A stretch of DNA of 64,000 bases from Verrucomicrobiota bacterium. Lineage in GTDB: Bacteria; Verrucomicrobiota; Verrucomicrobiia; Verrucomicrobiales; Akkermansiaceae. The stretch spans positions 17,248 through 81,247 of the forward strand of contig RDZR01000027.1 of NCBI GenBank assembly GCA_004294095.1, in the 5' to 3' direction. Positions within the stretch are counted from its first letter, which is position 1. Each line of letters opens with the position of its first letter. Below the pieces are notes generated by a model. The model had not been told where the DNA came from and did not search any database. It worked only from the letters and a program-made list of their open reading frames with translations. Of the stretch, positions 44,558 to 52,998 are shown piece after piece. Made by a program: the position numbers and the translations under genes.

Positions 44558-45862
44558 GTGAGCCGGAACCTGACCAATCAAGAACAATGGCAGCGGCTTG
44601 CGCGCAAGCTCATGCATCGCTTGCGGATGGGCTGGTGGTTGGAACATTTCATTCCGGTATTCTTGGCAGTCGTAGCGATCGCTGCGGCGGGCGTGTGGTT
44701 CATACGGAGCGAGTTGCTCGAAGTTTCGCTCAAGCATTGGGCATGGGCGATGGCACTCCTGGCTATTCTTTCTGCATTGGCGGCGTTGCGTTTCTCGATG
44801 CGGCGTTGGCGAGGCATCGACGATGCATGGCTGCGGCTTGATGAGGCGATGAAAATGAATCACCGCCTGCTTGCGGCCAATGCCGGTGTCTCAGCGTGGC
44901 CGGATGTTCCGGAGCGGGTGGAAATGGGGCTGCACTGGAATTTGTCCCGCGTCTTTTTTCCCATCGTGCTGGCCCTCGTCTGCATGGTTTTGGCATGGGC
45001 CTTGCCAATTTCCCAGCGAGCAGAATTGGCTACCAAAGTGGAGGAACTGGCGGCATGGCAGCAGCTCGGCCAGCAGTTAGAAAATTTGCGCAATGAAGAA
45101 ATCGTCGATCCAGAATCGTTAGAGAAAAAACAAGAATTGTTAGATGAGTTGCGATCACAAGACCCCGAGCAATGGTTCAGCCACGAATCGTTAGAGGCGA
45201 CTGATGCGCTGGTTGAAATGCAGGGTGAGCACACGCAGGGAATGATGAGCAATCTTGAGCAAGCCAATCGCACTTTAGAGCAACTCGATGAAAAAGACGC
45301 GCAAGCGAATCAAACACGCCGCGAGCAACTCGCAGAAGAATTCGGCAAGCAAATCGAGCAACTCGCCCAGCGCGAAATGAAGCCGAATCCTGAGCTGTTA
45401 GAGAAACTCAAACAAGCAGTAGAAATCTCTTCAAATGAACTCACCGCAGAGCAGCGCAAGAAGTTGTCTGAGGCATTAAAAAATGCGGGAGAGGCCATGC
45501 AGCGTGCGATTGGTGAATTGCCAGATGAGTTTTTTGAATCTGAGACTGCCCAGCAACAAGCTGGAACGATGGCGGGCGAGGGCGAAATCCGCCGCGGCCC
45601 GGGCCATGATCCCAATCTTTTTGGGAAACCGAGCGATGCCGTCGAGTTGGAACAATTTTCCGCCATCCCGCTTGATCAAGAGGCCGCGATACTGCCCGGC
45701 GATGTGCTCAAACTCGAAGAACGCGAGCATGAGGTGGATCGTTCGTTGCTGCCCGCGAGCGCAGGCGGCGCCATCCCCAACTCAGGCCGCGGCGGAGATC
45801 GCATTTGGCGCGAATCACTCGATCCCGCAGAACAAAAAGTGCTTAAGCAGTTTTTCGAGTGA
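44558..45862 (+). CDS. membrane protein with long periplasmic or cytosolic coiled coil
   Basis: It begins at a GTG 3 bp after the previous stop; 434 residues. Three membrane helices (about residues 28-50, 62-82, 135-155) are followed by a long charged coiled coil (about 160-330, LEQANRTLEQLDEKDAQANQTRREQLAEEFGKQIEQLAQRE) and an acidic tail ending EQKVLKQFFE. The N-terminal layout, with IDDAWLRLDEAMKMNHRL between helices 2 and 3, recalls DUF4175-like proteins of this phylum, which is a loose impression. Function unknown. Confidence 0.7.
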   Translation: MSRNLTNQEQWQRLARKLMHRLRMGWWLEHFIPVFLAVVAIAAAGVWFIRSELLEVSLKHWAWAMALLAILSALAALRFSMRRWRGIDDAWLRLDEAMKMNHRLLAANAGVSAWPDVPERVEMGLHWNLSRVFFPIVLALVCMVLAWALPISQRAELATKVEELAAWQQLGQQLENLRNEEIVDPESLEKKQELLDELRSQDPEQWFSHESLEATDALVEMQGEHTQGMMSNLEQANRTLEQLDEKDAQANQTRREQLAEEFGKQIEQLAQREMKPNPELLEKLKQAVEISSNELTAEQRKKLSEALKNAGEAMQRAIGELPDEFFESETAQQQAGTMAGEGEIRRGPGHDPNLFGKPSDAVELEQFSAIPLDQEAAILPGDVLKLEEREHEVDRSLLPASAGGAIPNSGRGGDRIWRESLDPAEQKVLKQFFE

Positions 45863-45926
45863 GTTTGCCATCATCATGCTGCTTGAACGCTTTGACCGCA
45901 TCCTCCATCGCCCCGTCTTGATTGTT

Positions 45927-46991
45927 TCAACACGACGGCGCGGAGTCCGGCCTTGTTGGATGATTTTTGTTAGACACAAATTTCTTGATAGAATGCCAGC
46001 GGCCTTTGATGAGCACTTCTTTGGGATCGGTGGGACTGCCAAGGCGATGGGTGTGGAGGCCCGCGATGACGAGGTCGAGGGCCGCGGCGCCGACGGCTTG
46101 CAGGTTCCCATCGATGCCGGGCCATGTGGCGATCTCGGCGGCGGTGCGGTAAAGGTAGGCGATTGCAATGTCGTCTGGCACGCGCAGACCGGCCTTGGCG
46201 AGCCAGCTTTTTACTGGGAATTTGTAAACAAGCAGGGAGTCGGGTCGCTCGCGCTTGAGCCAGGGAATGAAGTTTTTTTCTTCGTTGGCGGACGCGGGAA
46301 TGAAGGGTGCGCAGCGATCGGACTCGGGCAGGTGGGTTTGCCAATCGAGCGCAGCTCCAGACCAGAGTGAGCCAGAAATGCGGTTGTTGAATTCTGGGAC
46401 GACGAGGCCGGTGCGGCGGTGACCTGCGGCACGCATCTCAGCGAGCGCGAGTTGGACGTTGAAGAAGCCGTGAAAGTTCGCACGATCGACCGGCACTTCG
46501 CGGAAATAGGTGCTGAGGCCAGCGACGGTGAAGGTGGCGGTGGGGAAGCCGAGGCGCTGGGTGCGATCGCGCGAAAAACCTAACAAAACACCTCGAATGC
46601 CACGAGTTTGCAGAGTTTTGACGAGGCGAGTGCTGTCGAACTTGAAGTCGCTCAGGGGAAATTCTTCGATCCGGTAGCCAAGCTCGGTGGCACGGCTGTG
46701 GATGCCGGCGTATTCCCACAAGCATACGTCCTTGGAGCGCCAACCGCCCGCGCCGCGGTAGTCGGTAACGAGGGCAATGGTGGCGACCTCGCTGCTACCT
46801 GGATTTCCGCGCATGGACATGAGCGCGCTTACCAGGGGATTGGGTCGGTAGCCGAGCTCAGCGGCCATTTTTTCCACACGTTGGCGGGTGGCGAGGGAAA
46901 TCCGCGGATCGCCTTTGAGGGCACGAGAGATGGTGGAACTGGCAAGTCCCAATGTCTCGGCCAAGGTGGCCATGGTGGTGCGTGGGCGCAT
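45927..46991 (-). CDS. LacI-family transcriptional regulator
   Basis: A 354-residue regulator. The N-terminal helix-turn-helix TMATLAETLGLASSTISRALKGDPRISLATRQRVEKMAAELGYRPN (about residues 6-51) is canonical, followed by a periplasmic-binding-protein-like effector domain. It is divergent from the Nit1C cluster with 145 bp between, which suggests that it controls that cluster or itself. Effector unknown. The start at 46991 (MRPRTTMATL) is 7 residues before a second ATG (MATLAETLG) that could also serve. Confidence 0.9.
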   Translation of the reverse strand: MRPRTTMATLAETLGLASSTISRALKGDPRISLATRQRVEKMAAELGYRPNPLVSALMSMRGNPGSSEVATIALVTDYRGAGGWRSKDVCLWEYAGIHSRATELGYRIEEFPLSDFKFDSTRLVKTLQTRGIRGVLLGFSRDRTQRLGFPTATFTVAGLSTYFREVPVDRANFHGFFNVQLALAEMRAAGHRRTGLVVPEFNNRISGSLWSGAALDWQTHLPESDRCAPFIPASANEEKNFIPWLKRERPDSLLVYKFPVKSWLAKAGLRVPDDIAIAYLYRTAAEIATWPGIDGNLQAVGAAALDLVIAGLHTHRLGSPTDPKEVLIKGRWHSIKKFVSNKNHPTRPDSAPSC

Positions 46992-47015
46992 GGATTTTTA
47001 AATAAGCAGATTCCG

Positions 47016-47031
47016 TGCGCAACGATGTGCA
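47016..47031. promoter_or_regulatory. candidate LacI-type operator
   Basis: TGCGCAACGATGTGCA is a 16-bp imperfect palindrome (six of eight pairs) centred on CG, the usual form of LacI-family operators. It lies in the 145-bp divergent region about midway between the regulator and Nit1C. No assay or second copy supports it. Confidence 0.35.
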
Positions 47032-47136
47032 TTAAATACCTTAGCGGATGATGCGGATGTGCCGATGAGTGGCCCACGCGTTGCTTGGTGATGCACAGCT
47101 CACGATCTGGGCCATCATTCCTAACCAACTAATATC

Positions 47137-47619
47137 ATGCCAAAAGTAGATAAAGAAATGCATAAGAACGGCGACGTGCTCGTCGATTACGAAGAAAAAG
47201 TTTTTGATGACTTCAAAGCGGATCCAGGCGAAAAGGCGCTGGTGACATTCCATACCGTGGCGTTTGAAGGATCAATTTCGATCGTCAATACGCTGTCTGC
47301 CACTCGTCTGCTCAGGAAGGGTTATGAGACATCGATCTTGTTGTATGGACCGGGCGTGACGATGGGCTTCCAGCGAGGATTCCCAACGCTGGGAGATGAG
47401 GCTTTTCCCGGCCATTTGTTTGTCAACCAGCGGCTGGCGAAATTCATGGAAGAAGGTGGAAAAGTGTATGCGTGCCGATTTTCCACGCAGGCACTCTATG
47501 GCCAGACCGAGAAGGCGTTCATCCCAGGAATCATCCCGATCAATCCACTCGATGTGCTGGACTGCATCTTGCTCCATAAAAAGTGCAACGCGGTGATTAT
47601 GGACTCCTGGACAGTCTAA
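47137..47619 (+). CDS. MSMEG_0572/Sll0783-family nitrogen-starvation protein (Nit1C gene 1)
   Basis: A 160-residue protein of the DsrE-like MSMEG_0572 family, recognised by [60 protein letters not shown] (about 35-90) and CNAVIMDSW at the end. It is the first gene of the conserved Nit1C set. In Synechocystis the homologue is sll0783, linked to nitrogen starvation; its biochemical role is not settled. The nitrilase gene follows after 11 bp. Confidence 0.9.
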   Translation: MPKVDKEMHKNGDVLVDYEEKVFDDFKADPGEKALVTFHTVAFEGSISIVNTLSATRLLRKGYETSILLYGPGVTMGFQRGFPTLGDEAFPGHLFVNQRLAKFMEEGGKVYACRFSTQALYGQTEKAFIPGIIPINPLDVLDCILLHKKCNAVIMDSWTV

Positions 47620-47630
47620 ATTCCACGCCG

Positions 47631-48629
47631 ATGAAAACGATCCGCGCAGCTGCGATTCAGATCGCGCCCGACCTTGGAGGTGCGACTGGCACCATCGACC
47701 GGATGCTGCGCGCGATCGCGGAGGCGGCTGACGCGGGGGTGGAGCTGGCCGTTTTTCCGGAGAGCTTCGTGCCTTACTATCCTTACTTTTCTTTTGTCGA
47801 GCCGCCCTTTGCTTCGGGAAAGGCGCATCAAAATCTCTACCGCGAGGCGGTGGTCATTCCCGGTCCGCTGACCGAGCGACTTTCCCGCGCTGCTGCGAGC
47901 TACCGAATGGTGCTGGTGGTGGGCGTGAATGAGCTGGACGGTGGCTCACTATATAATACCCAACTGATCTATAACTCCGACGGCAGCTTGCTGCTGAAGC
48001 GGCGGAAAATTACTCCTACTTTCCACGAGCGCATGGTCTGGGGCCAGGGCGACGGCTCGGGACTGCGGGCGGTTGACTCGGCCGTTGGCAGGATCGGTGC
48101 GCTGGCTTGTTGGGAGCACTACAATCCTCTGGCTCGCTACACCTTGATGGCAGATCGCGAGGAAATCCATTGCGCGCAATTTCCCGGCTCGATGGTCGGG
48201 CAGGTCTTCGCCGATCAGATCGAGGTGACGATCCGCCACCACGCGCTGGAGGCCGGGTGCTTTGTGGTGAACTCCACCGGCTGGCTCAGCGACGAGCAAA
48301 TCGCACAAATCACCCCCGACCCAGCAAAGCAAAAAGCCCTGCGCGGCGGCTGCTTCTCTGCGATCATCGCGCCCGACGGCTCGCATCTCTGCGAGCCAAT
48401 CACTACCGGAGAAGGCATGGCGATTGCTAATCTCGACTTCGACCTCATCACCAAGCGCAAGCGCATGATGGACTCGGTAGGCCATTACAGCCGCCCGGAT
48501 CTTTTCACCCTGCTCGTTGATAAATCACCGCGTTCCGCCTTAACGGACAGCACTTTAGACCTCCACGCTCATGCCGACACTCGACATACCGAACGCCCAA
48601 TTCTCGAAAAAGCAATGGCTGCTCTCTGA
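47631..48629 (+). CDS. Nit1-type nitrilase (Nit6803 family)
   Basis: The start is the ATG at 47631 ([25 protein letters not shown], 332 residues); the track's 47583 is inside the preceding gene. Nitrilases hydrolyse nitriles, and Nit1C nitrilases are tied to cyanide use. The triad is visible: Glu in [15 protein letters not shown] (about 41), Lys in [24 protein letters not shown] (about 125) and Cys in [15 protein letters not shown] (about 160). The 3' end overlaps the radical SAM gene by 59 bp, a longer overlap than elsewhere in the cluster. Confidence 0.94.
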   Translation: MKTIRAAAIQIAPDLGGATGTIDRMLRAIAEAADAGVELAVFPESFVPYYPYFSFVEPPFASGKAHQNLYREAVVIPGPLTERLSRAAASYRMVLVVGVNELDGGSLYNTQLIYNSDGSLLLKRRKITPTFHERMVWGQGDGSGLRAVDSAVGRIGALACWEHYNPLARYTLMADREEIHCAQFPGSMVGQVFADQIEVTIRHHALEAGCFVVNSTGWLSDEQIAQITPDPAKQKALRGGCFSAIIAPDGSHLCEPITTGEGMAIANLDFDLITKRKRMMDSVGHYSRPDLFTLLVDKSPRSALTDSTLDLHAHADTRHTERPILEKAMAAL

Positions 48630-49719
48630 GCTCCAGTCCGCTGGGCTGCGGATCGGTGCTGCCGCTCGCACGGCCCCCTCCCGCAGCGGCGGCGCTGGCC
48701 CGACCGACCACAAGGCCGTGACTGTCCATGGCAGCACCATCATGGTGCCCATCCACACTCGCGGAGCGGCCAGCTCGCCCTTTTCGACCGGAGAAATCGC
48801 GGAAAATGGCAGTGCGCCGCTTTTTTACGAAGGTGAGACCATCGCCACCGTCCAATTCCCGCCTGAGCCGAAATTCTACGCTCTCAGCACCGCCGATGGG
48901 ATTCCCTATTGGAAAATCGCCCAACTCCACTCCGAGCGGGTGCTCGCGACCACGCTTTTGCAAACGTGCATCCGCTACGGGAATTCCACCACCCGCTGCC
49001 AGTTTTGCGCCATCGGCGAGTCGCTCAAGGCCGGCCGCACGATCAAGGAAAAGTCTCCTACCCAGCTCGCCGAAGTCGCCGCAGCGGCCAAGCGGCTCGA
49101 CCGCATCGACAATGTCGTGCTGACCACCGGCACCCCGCCCACGCCCGACCGTGGAGCCGCCGTCCTCGCTGCCGCCGCCTACGCCATCAAGCAGGCGACC
49201 CACCTGCCCATCCAAGCCCAGTGCGAGCCGCCCGACGATTTCCAATGGTTCGTCAAGCTACTGGCCAGCGGCGTCGATTCACTTGGCATGCATTTGGAAG
49301 CATGGGACGAGCAAGTGCGCCACCGGATCATGCCCGGAAAAGCCGAGGTTCCGACATCCTACTATCTAGAAGCATTCTCTGCAGCGGTGAAAGTCTTCGG
49401 CCGCGGCCAAGTGAGCACCTACCTGCTCGCGGGCCTCGGCGACTCTGTGGACAGCCTGCTTTCAGGATGTCGCCAGCTCATTTCGCTCGGAGTTTACCCA
49501 TTTGTCGTGCCATTCGTGCCAGTCACGGGCACGCCGCTGGCTGGGCACCCGCCGCCGTCCGCCGAGTTCATGACCGCTGTGCTCGCGCCCCTCGGCGCCA
49601 TGCTCACCGAGGCGGGCATGACCTCGGACACCGTCAAGGCCGGCTGCGCCAAGTGCGGTGCCTGCAGTTCACTTTCCTCATTCGAGAAATCACCCAGCAC
49701 CACCTGCTCCCATGCCTGA
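48571..49719 (+). CDS. MSMEG_0568-family radical SAM protein (Nit1C)
   Basis: A 382-residue iron-sulfur enzyme. The presumed cluster motif is [14 protein letters not shown] (about 132-145), CX9CX2C, instead of the canonical CX3CX2C. A second cysteine set, CAKCGAC (CX2CX2C), lies near 360. The conserved block [37 protein letters not shown] and the final Cys cluster are typical of this Nit1C family. Catalytic role unknown. The start overlaps nit1 by 59 bp; no later ATG gives a full family N-terminus. Confidence 0.9.
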   Translation: MPTLDIPNAQFSKKQWLLSELQSAGLRIGAAARTAPSRSGGAGPTDHKAVTVHGSTIMVPIHTRGAASSPFSTGEIAENGSAPLFYEGETIATVQFPPEPKFYALSTADGIPYWKIAQLHSERVLATTLLQTCIRYGNSTTRCQFCAIGESLKAGRTIKEKSPTQLAEVAAAAKRLDRIDNVVLTTGTPPTPDRGAAVLAAAAYAIKQATHLPIQAQCEPPDDFQWFVKLLASGVDSLGMHLEAWDEQVRHRIMPGKAEVPTSYYLEAFSAAVKVFGRGQVSTYLLAGLGDSVDSLLSGCRQLISLGVYPFVVPFVPVTGTPLAGHPPPSAEFMTAVLAPLGAMLTEAGMTSDTVKAGCAKCGACSSLSSFEKSPSTTCSHA

Positions 49720-49990
49720 GACCACCTTCACCGCCGCCCTGCCCGACGGCAGCATCCAGCCATGTTACTCGCCATCCTCGGTGGTGAAAAATTATTTTCA
49801 CGTCGGCCAAGAGCTGCCTGCCGCCGAGTTCATCCAGCTCGCTCGCACCGCACTCACCGAGGCCTCCGAGCGCGTCCGCCAGAAGTTCGGATTCTCCTGC
49901 ACCGCCGCCTCCGCCTCACTCGCCGACATCGAGTCGTGGGCGGGCGCGCTGCCGTCTCACACCACCATCACGATCCTGCATATTCATTAG
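49712..49990 (+). CDS. MSMEG_0570-family nitrogen-starvation protein (Nit1C)
   Basis: I start at the ATG at 49712 ([66 protein letters not shown]), 92 residues, overlapping the radical SAM stop by 8 bp; the track's 49658 start adds a non-homologous Pro/His leader. The Cys-Tyr-Ser-Pro-Ser-Ser stretch and FGFSCTAA are family features. Small helper protein of unknown function. Confidence 0.88.
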   Translation: MPETTFTAALPDGSIQPCYSPSSVVKNYFHVGQELPAAEFIQLARTALTEASERVRQKFGFSCTAASASLADIESWAGALPSHTTITILHIH

Positions 49991-49995
49991 ATTTC

Positions 49996-51258
49996 ATGCC
50001 ATTTACCGATCCAGAATACGTCTCAGTCATCATCATCGGTGGTGGCCAAGCAGGACTTTCTGCGAGCTACTGCCTCAGACAACGCGGCATCGACGACCAT
50101 GTCATTTTTGAGAAAAACCGGGTTGCCCACTCGTGGCGCAGCGAGCGCTGGGACAGCTTTTCCCTCGTCACGCCCAATCACCAATGCCGCCTGCCCGGCC
50201 ACCCCTACGATGGCCACGAACCCGAGGGCTTCATGGTCAAGGATGAGATCGTCGACTACATCGAGCGCTACGTCCGCAAGTTCCGTCCGCCCGTCGTCGA
50301 GGGCATCACCGTCACCTCCGTCAACAAGCGCGATGGCTATTTCCACGTCACCACCGACCAAGGAAACTGGTATTGCGACGACGTCATCGTCGCCATCGGT
50401 AGCTTTCACACCCCATTCACCCCCGCCGGAGCCGAGGCCATTCCAGACTCGATCAAGCAAATCCATTCCATTGACTACAAGCGACCTTCACAGATTCCCC
50501 CCGGCGCCACGCTCATCGTCGGCTCCGGCCAATCCGGCGTCCAGATCATGGAAGACCTCCACCTCGATGGCCGCCAAGTCCACCTCTGTCTTGGAAATGC
50601 CCCTCGCTCGCCCCGCCGCTACCGTGGCAAAGATGCCGTCACATGGTTGGAGGAAATGGGCTACTACCAGACCACCATCGCCGAGCACCCCGACAAGCAC
50701 AAAGCCATCAACGGCACCAACCACTACCTCACCGGGCGCGATGGCGGCCACGACATCGACCTCCGCGACTTTGCCCTCCGAGGCGTGAAGCTCTACGGGT
50801 TCGTCGAGTCCATCGATTTCGAGAAATTCACCCTCCGCCAAGACATCGCGACCAAGCTCGATAGCGCAGACCGCTCCTACAATGGCATCTGCCAACGCAT
50901 CGACGACTACATCGCCCAGCGCGGCATTTCCGCACCACCGCAGGCGCACTACACCCCGGTCTGGGCCCCAGAAAACGAGCCCACCGCACTCCATTTCGCC
51001 CATCACGGCATCACCTCGATCATTTGGTGCATCGGCTTCAAACCGGATTTTAAATTCATCAAACTCCCCGTCTTCAACATGCGCGGCTTCCCCGAGACCG
51101 ACCGCGGCATCACCGAGATCCCCGGACTCTACTTCCTCGGCCTCCCGTGGCAGCACACCTGGGGTTCCGCCCGCTTCTCCGGCATCGCCGAAGACGCCGA
51201 GCACATCGCCTCCACCATCCATGCCAGCATCCCAGCCCACGCCACCAGCCAGCCATGA
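49996..51258 (+). CDS. MSMEG_0569-family flavin-dependent oxidoreductase (Nit1C)
   Basis: The real start is the ATG at 49996 (MPFTDPEYVSVIIIGGGQAGLSASYCLRQRGIDDHVIFEK), 5 bp after the previous stop; 420 residues. A flavin-containing monooxygenase-like protein: FAD Rossmann GGGQAG near 15-21, HSWRSERWDSFSLVTPN near 43-60, NADPH site IVGSGQSGVQI near 174-185, and ITSIIWCIGFKPDF near 335. Its place in Nit1C suggests oxidation of a nitrogen or cyanide-derived intermediate, but the substrate is unknown. Confidence 0.9.
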   Translation: MPFTDPEYVSVIIIGGGQAGLSASYCLRQRGIDDHVIFEKNRVAHSWRSERWDSFSLVTPNHQCRLPGHPYDGHEPEGFMVKDEIVDYIERYVRKFRPPVVEGITVTSVNKRDGYFHVTTDQGNWYCDDVIVAIGSFHTPFTPAGAEAIPDSIKQIHSIDYKRPSQIPPGATLIVGSGQSGVQIMEDLHLDGRQVHLCLGNAPRSPRRYRGKDAVTWLEEMGYYQTTIAEHPDKHKAINGTNHYLTGRDGGHDIDLRDFALRGVKLYGFVESIDFEKFTLRQDIATKLDSADRSYNGICQRIDDYIAQRGISAPPQAHYTPVWAPENEPTALHFAHHGITSIIWCIGFKPDFKFIKLPVFNMRGFPETDRGITEIPGLYFLGLPWQHTWGSARFSGIAEDAEHIASTIHASIPAHATSQP

Positions 51259-51821
51259 TTCTCGAGCACTTTCCGACCTACAGCCCGCACGATTTCGTAT
51301 TTAAAATCGCCAAATCGCCCGCCGACCTCGCAGGCTTCTTCGCCCTGCGCCGGGAAATTTTCTGTCACGAGCAGCAAATTTTCACCTCGGACGACTGCGA
51401 TCTATTCGACACCACCATGATCCCCATCGTCTGCAAAACCCTCATCGCCGGCATGGAAGACAGCGTCGCCGGAGTGGTGAGGATCGACCAACGCAAGCCC
51501 GGTGTCTGGCACGGATCGCGGCTCGGCGTCGCCACCGACTACCGGCGCATCCGCCACTTCAGCCCCAGCGTCGCCATCCGCAATCACCAACCCTGCTACC
51601 ACGGACTCGGTGCCCTCGGCGCAGGCCTTATCCACAAGGCCGTCTCCACCGCCCGCGCGCTCGGTTGCCACGAATTTCACGCCACCGTCCAGCACCAGAA
51701 TGCCCGCTTTTTCCAGCGCCTCCACTGGCAACCACTTGAGGAAATCTCCCTCCACGGCATCCCCCACGTCCGCATGAGGGCCGATCTCGACCACTACCCG
51801 CCGGCCGCCCAAGTCGCCTGA
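51255..51821 (+). CDS. MSMEG_0567/Sll0786-family N-acetyltransferase (Nit1C)
   Basis: A 188-residue protein starting at the ATG at 51255, overlapping the flavoprotein stop as ATGA. FALRREIFCHEQQIF (about 30-44), RLGVATDYRRIRHFSP and LGALGAGLIHKAVSTARALGC (about 118-138) show the GNAT core; HATVQHQNARFFQRLHWQPL near 145-164 matches the family. Acyl acceptor unknown. Confidence 0.88.
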   Translation: MILEHFPTYSPHDFVFKIAKSPADLAGFFALRREIFCHEQQIFTSDDCDLFDTTMIPIVCKTLIAGMEDSVAGVVRIDQRKPGVWHGSRLGVATDYRRIRHFSPSVAIRNHQPCYHGLGALGAGLIHKAVSTARALGCHEFHATVQHQNARFFQRLHWQPLEEISLHGIPHVRMRADLDHYPPAAQVA

Positions 51822-51865
51822 CTAATTTGGAAAATTGGCACAGATTGATCTACTAGCTCGGTCCC

Positions 51866-52852
51866 ATGAATCAGCTGGCCCAACTCGCCGAGTCCCTCTC
51901 CTCGCACTCCGCGATCCTTGAAAAGGCCACCATTTCTCGCGCCTTCGAGCCAGCCGCAGACATCTCTTCCAACATCCGTCTCGGCGACGATTGCGCCGCC
52001 ATCCCCAATCCCACCGGCTCTGGACACCTGCTTTTCGCCGCCGAGGGCATGCTCGACTCCTTCGTCCACGCCGACCCATGGTTCGCCGGCTACTCAGCCG
52101 TGATGGTCAATCTCTCCGACATCGCCGCCATGGGTGGCCGCGCCATCGCCATCACCGACGTGATTTGGACCCCCACCGACGAGACCTCCGCCGCCATCTG
52201 GCAAGGCATGCAAGCCGCCTCGCTCGCCTACGGCGTCCCCATCGTCGGCGGCCACACCACCCGCACCACCACCGGCAAGCTCGGGCTCGCAGCCGCCGTC
52301 ATCGGCCATGCGGGCGAGCGCCTCATCACCAGCTTCGACGCCCATCCCGGCGATTGCCTCGTCATCGCCATCGACATGCACGGCGAATACCGTGGCGACC
52401 AACCCTTCTGGAACGCCAGCACCAACACTTCCCCCGAGCGCCTGCGTTCCAACTTAGAACTCCTGCCCGCCCTCGTCGAAAAAGGCATCTGCCACGCCGG
52501 CAAGGACATCAGCAACGGCGGCATCATCGGCACGCTCGCCATGCTGTGCAATTGCTCCCAAGTCGGCGCCGTCCTTGATTTCGGGAACCTCCCCTGCCCC
52601 ATGGACACCGAACTCGAAAAATGGCTCACCACCTTTCCCAGCTTCGGCTACCTGCTCGCCGTCCCCCCAGAAGACCTCGAAGCCGTGCTCATGCACTTCA
52701 CCGCCACCCGCATATCCTGCCGGAAAATCGGCCACTTCCGCGCCCAGCTAGGCATCACCCTCACCGCAGGCGAAGACCAAGCCGACCTCATTTTCGACTC
52801 ACCCTCCCGCCGCCCCCTCGCCTTGAGCCAAAATGGAGAGATCTCGCTCTAG
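51866..52852 (+). CDS. MSMEG_0567/sll0787-family AIR-synthase-like protein (Nit1C)
   Basis: A 328-residue PurM/AIR-synthase-related ATP-dependent enzyme. IRLGDDCAAIP near 37-47, SAVMVNLSDIAAMGGRAIAITDVIW near 77-101, VPIVGGHTTRTT near 123-134 and HAGKDISNGGIIGTLAMLCN near 211-230 are the fold's metal/ATP motifs. It completes the seven-gene Nit1C set, 44 bp after the acetyltransferase. The 146-bp gap to the helicase gene is convergent and has no obvious terminator. Confidence 0.9.
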   Translation: MNQLAQLAESLSSHSAILEKATISRAFEPAADISSNIRLGDDCAAIPNPTGSGHLLFAAEGMLDSFVHADPWFAGYSAVMVNLSDIAAMGGRAIAITDVIWTPTDETSAAIWQGMQAASLAYGVPIVGGHTTRTTTGKLGLAAAVIGHAGERLITSFDAHPGDCLVIAIDMHGEYRGDQPFWNASTNTSPERLRSNLELLPALVEKGICHAGKDISNGGIIGTLAMLCNCSQVGAVLDFGNLPCPMDTELEKWLTTFPSFGYLLAVPPEDLEAVLMHFTATRISCRKIGHFRAQLGITLTAGEDQADLIFDSPSRRPLALSQNGEISL

Positions 52853-52998
52853 TCGATTTAGCCAATGGGCCAAACCACAAGACCCCAACGCTCGGTCATA
52901 AATAACACCTTCCATTCTGATCTCGGAAAATTTTGCACTCCTCTGACCTGACGACTTTTCAATAAACTGGGGTGCCATTGTTCGAGACCCATTCAATT

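Noticed and set aside
47137-52852. Nit1C cluster considered as the undescribed system
   Set aside because: All seven gene families and their order match the known MSMEG_0566-0572/sll0783-0787 (Nit1C) cluster; only its regulation and origin are of interest here.
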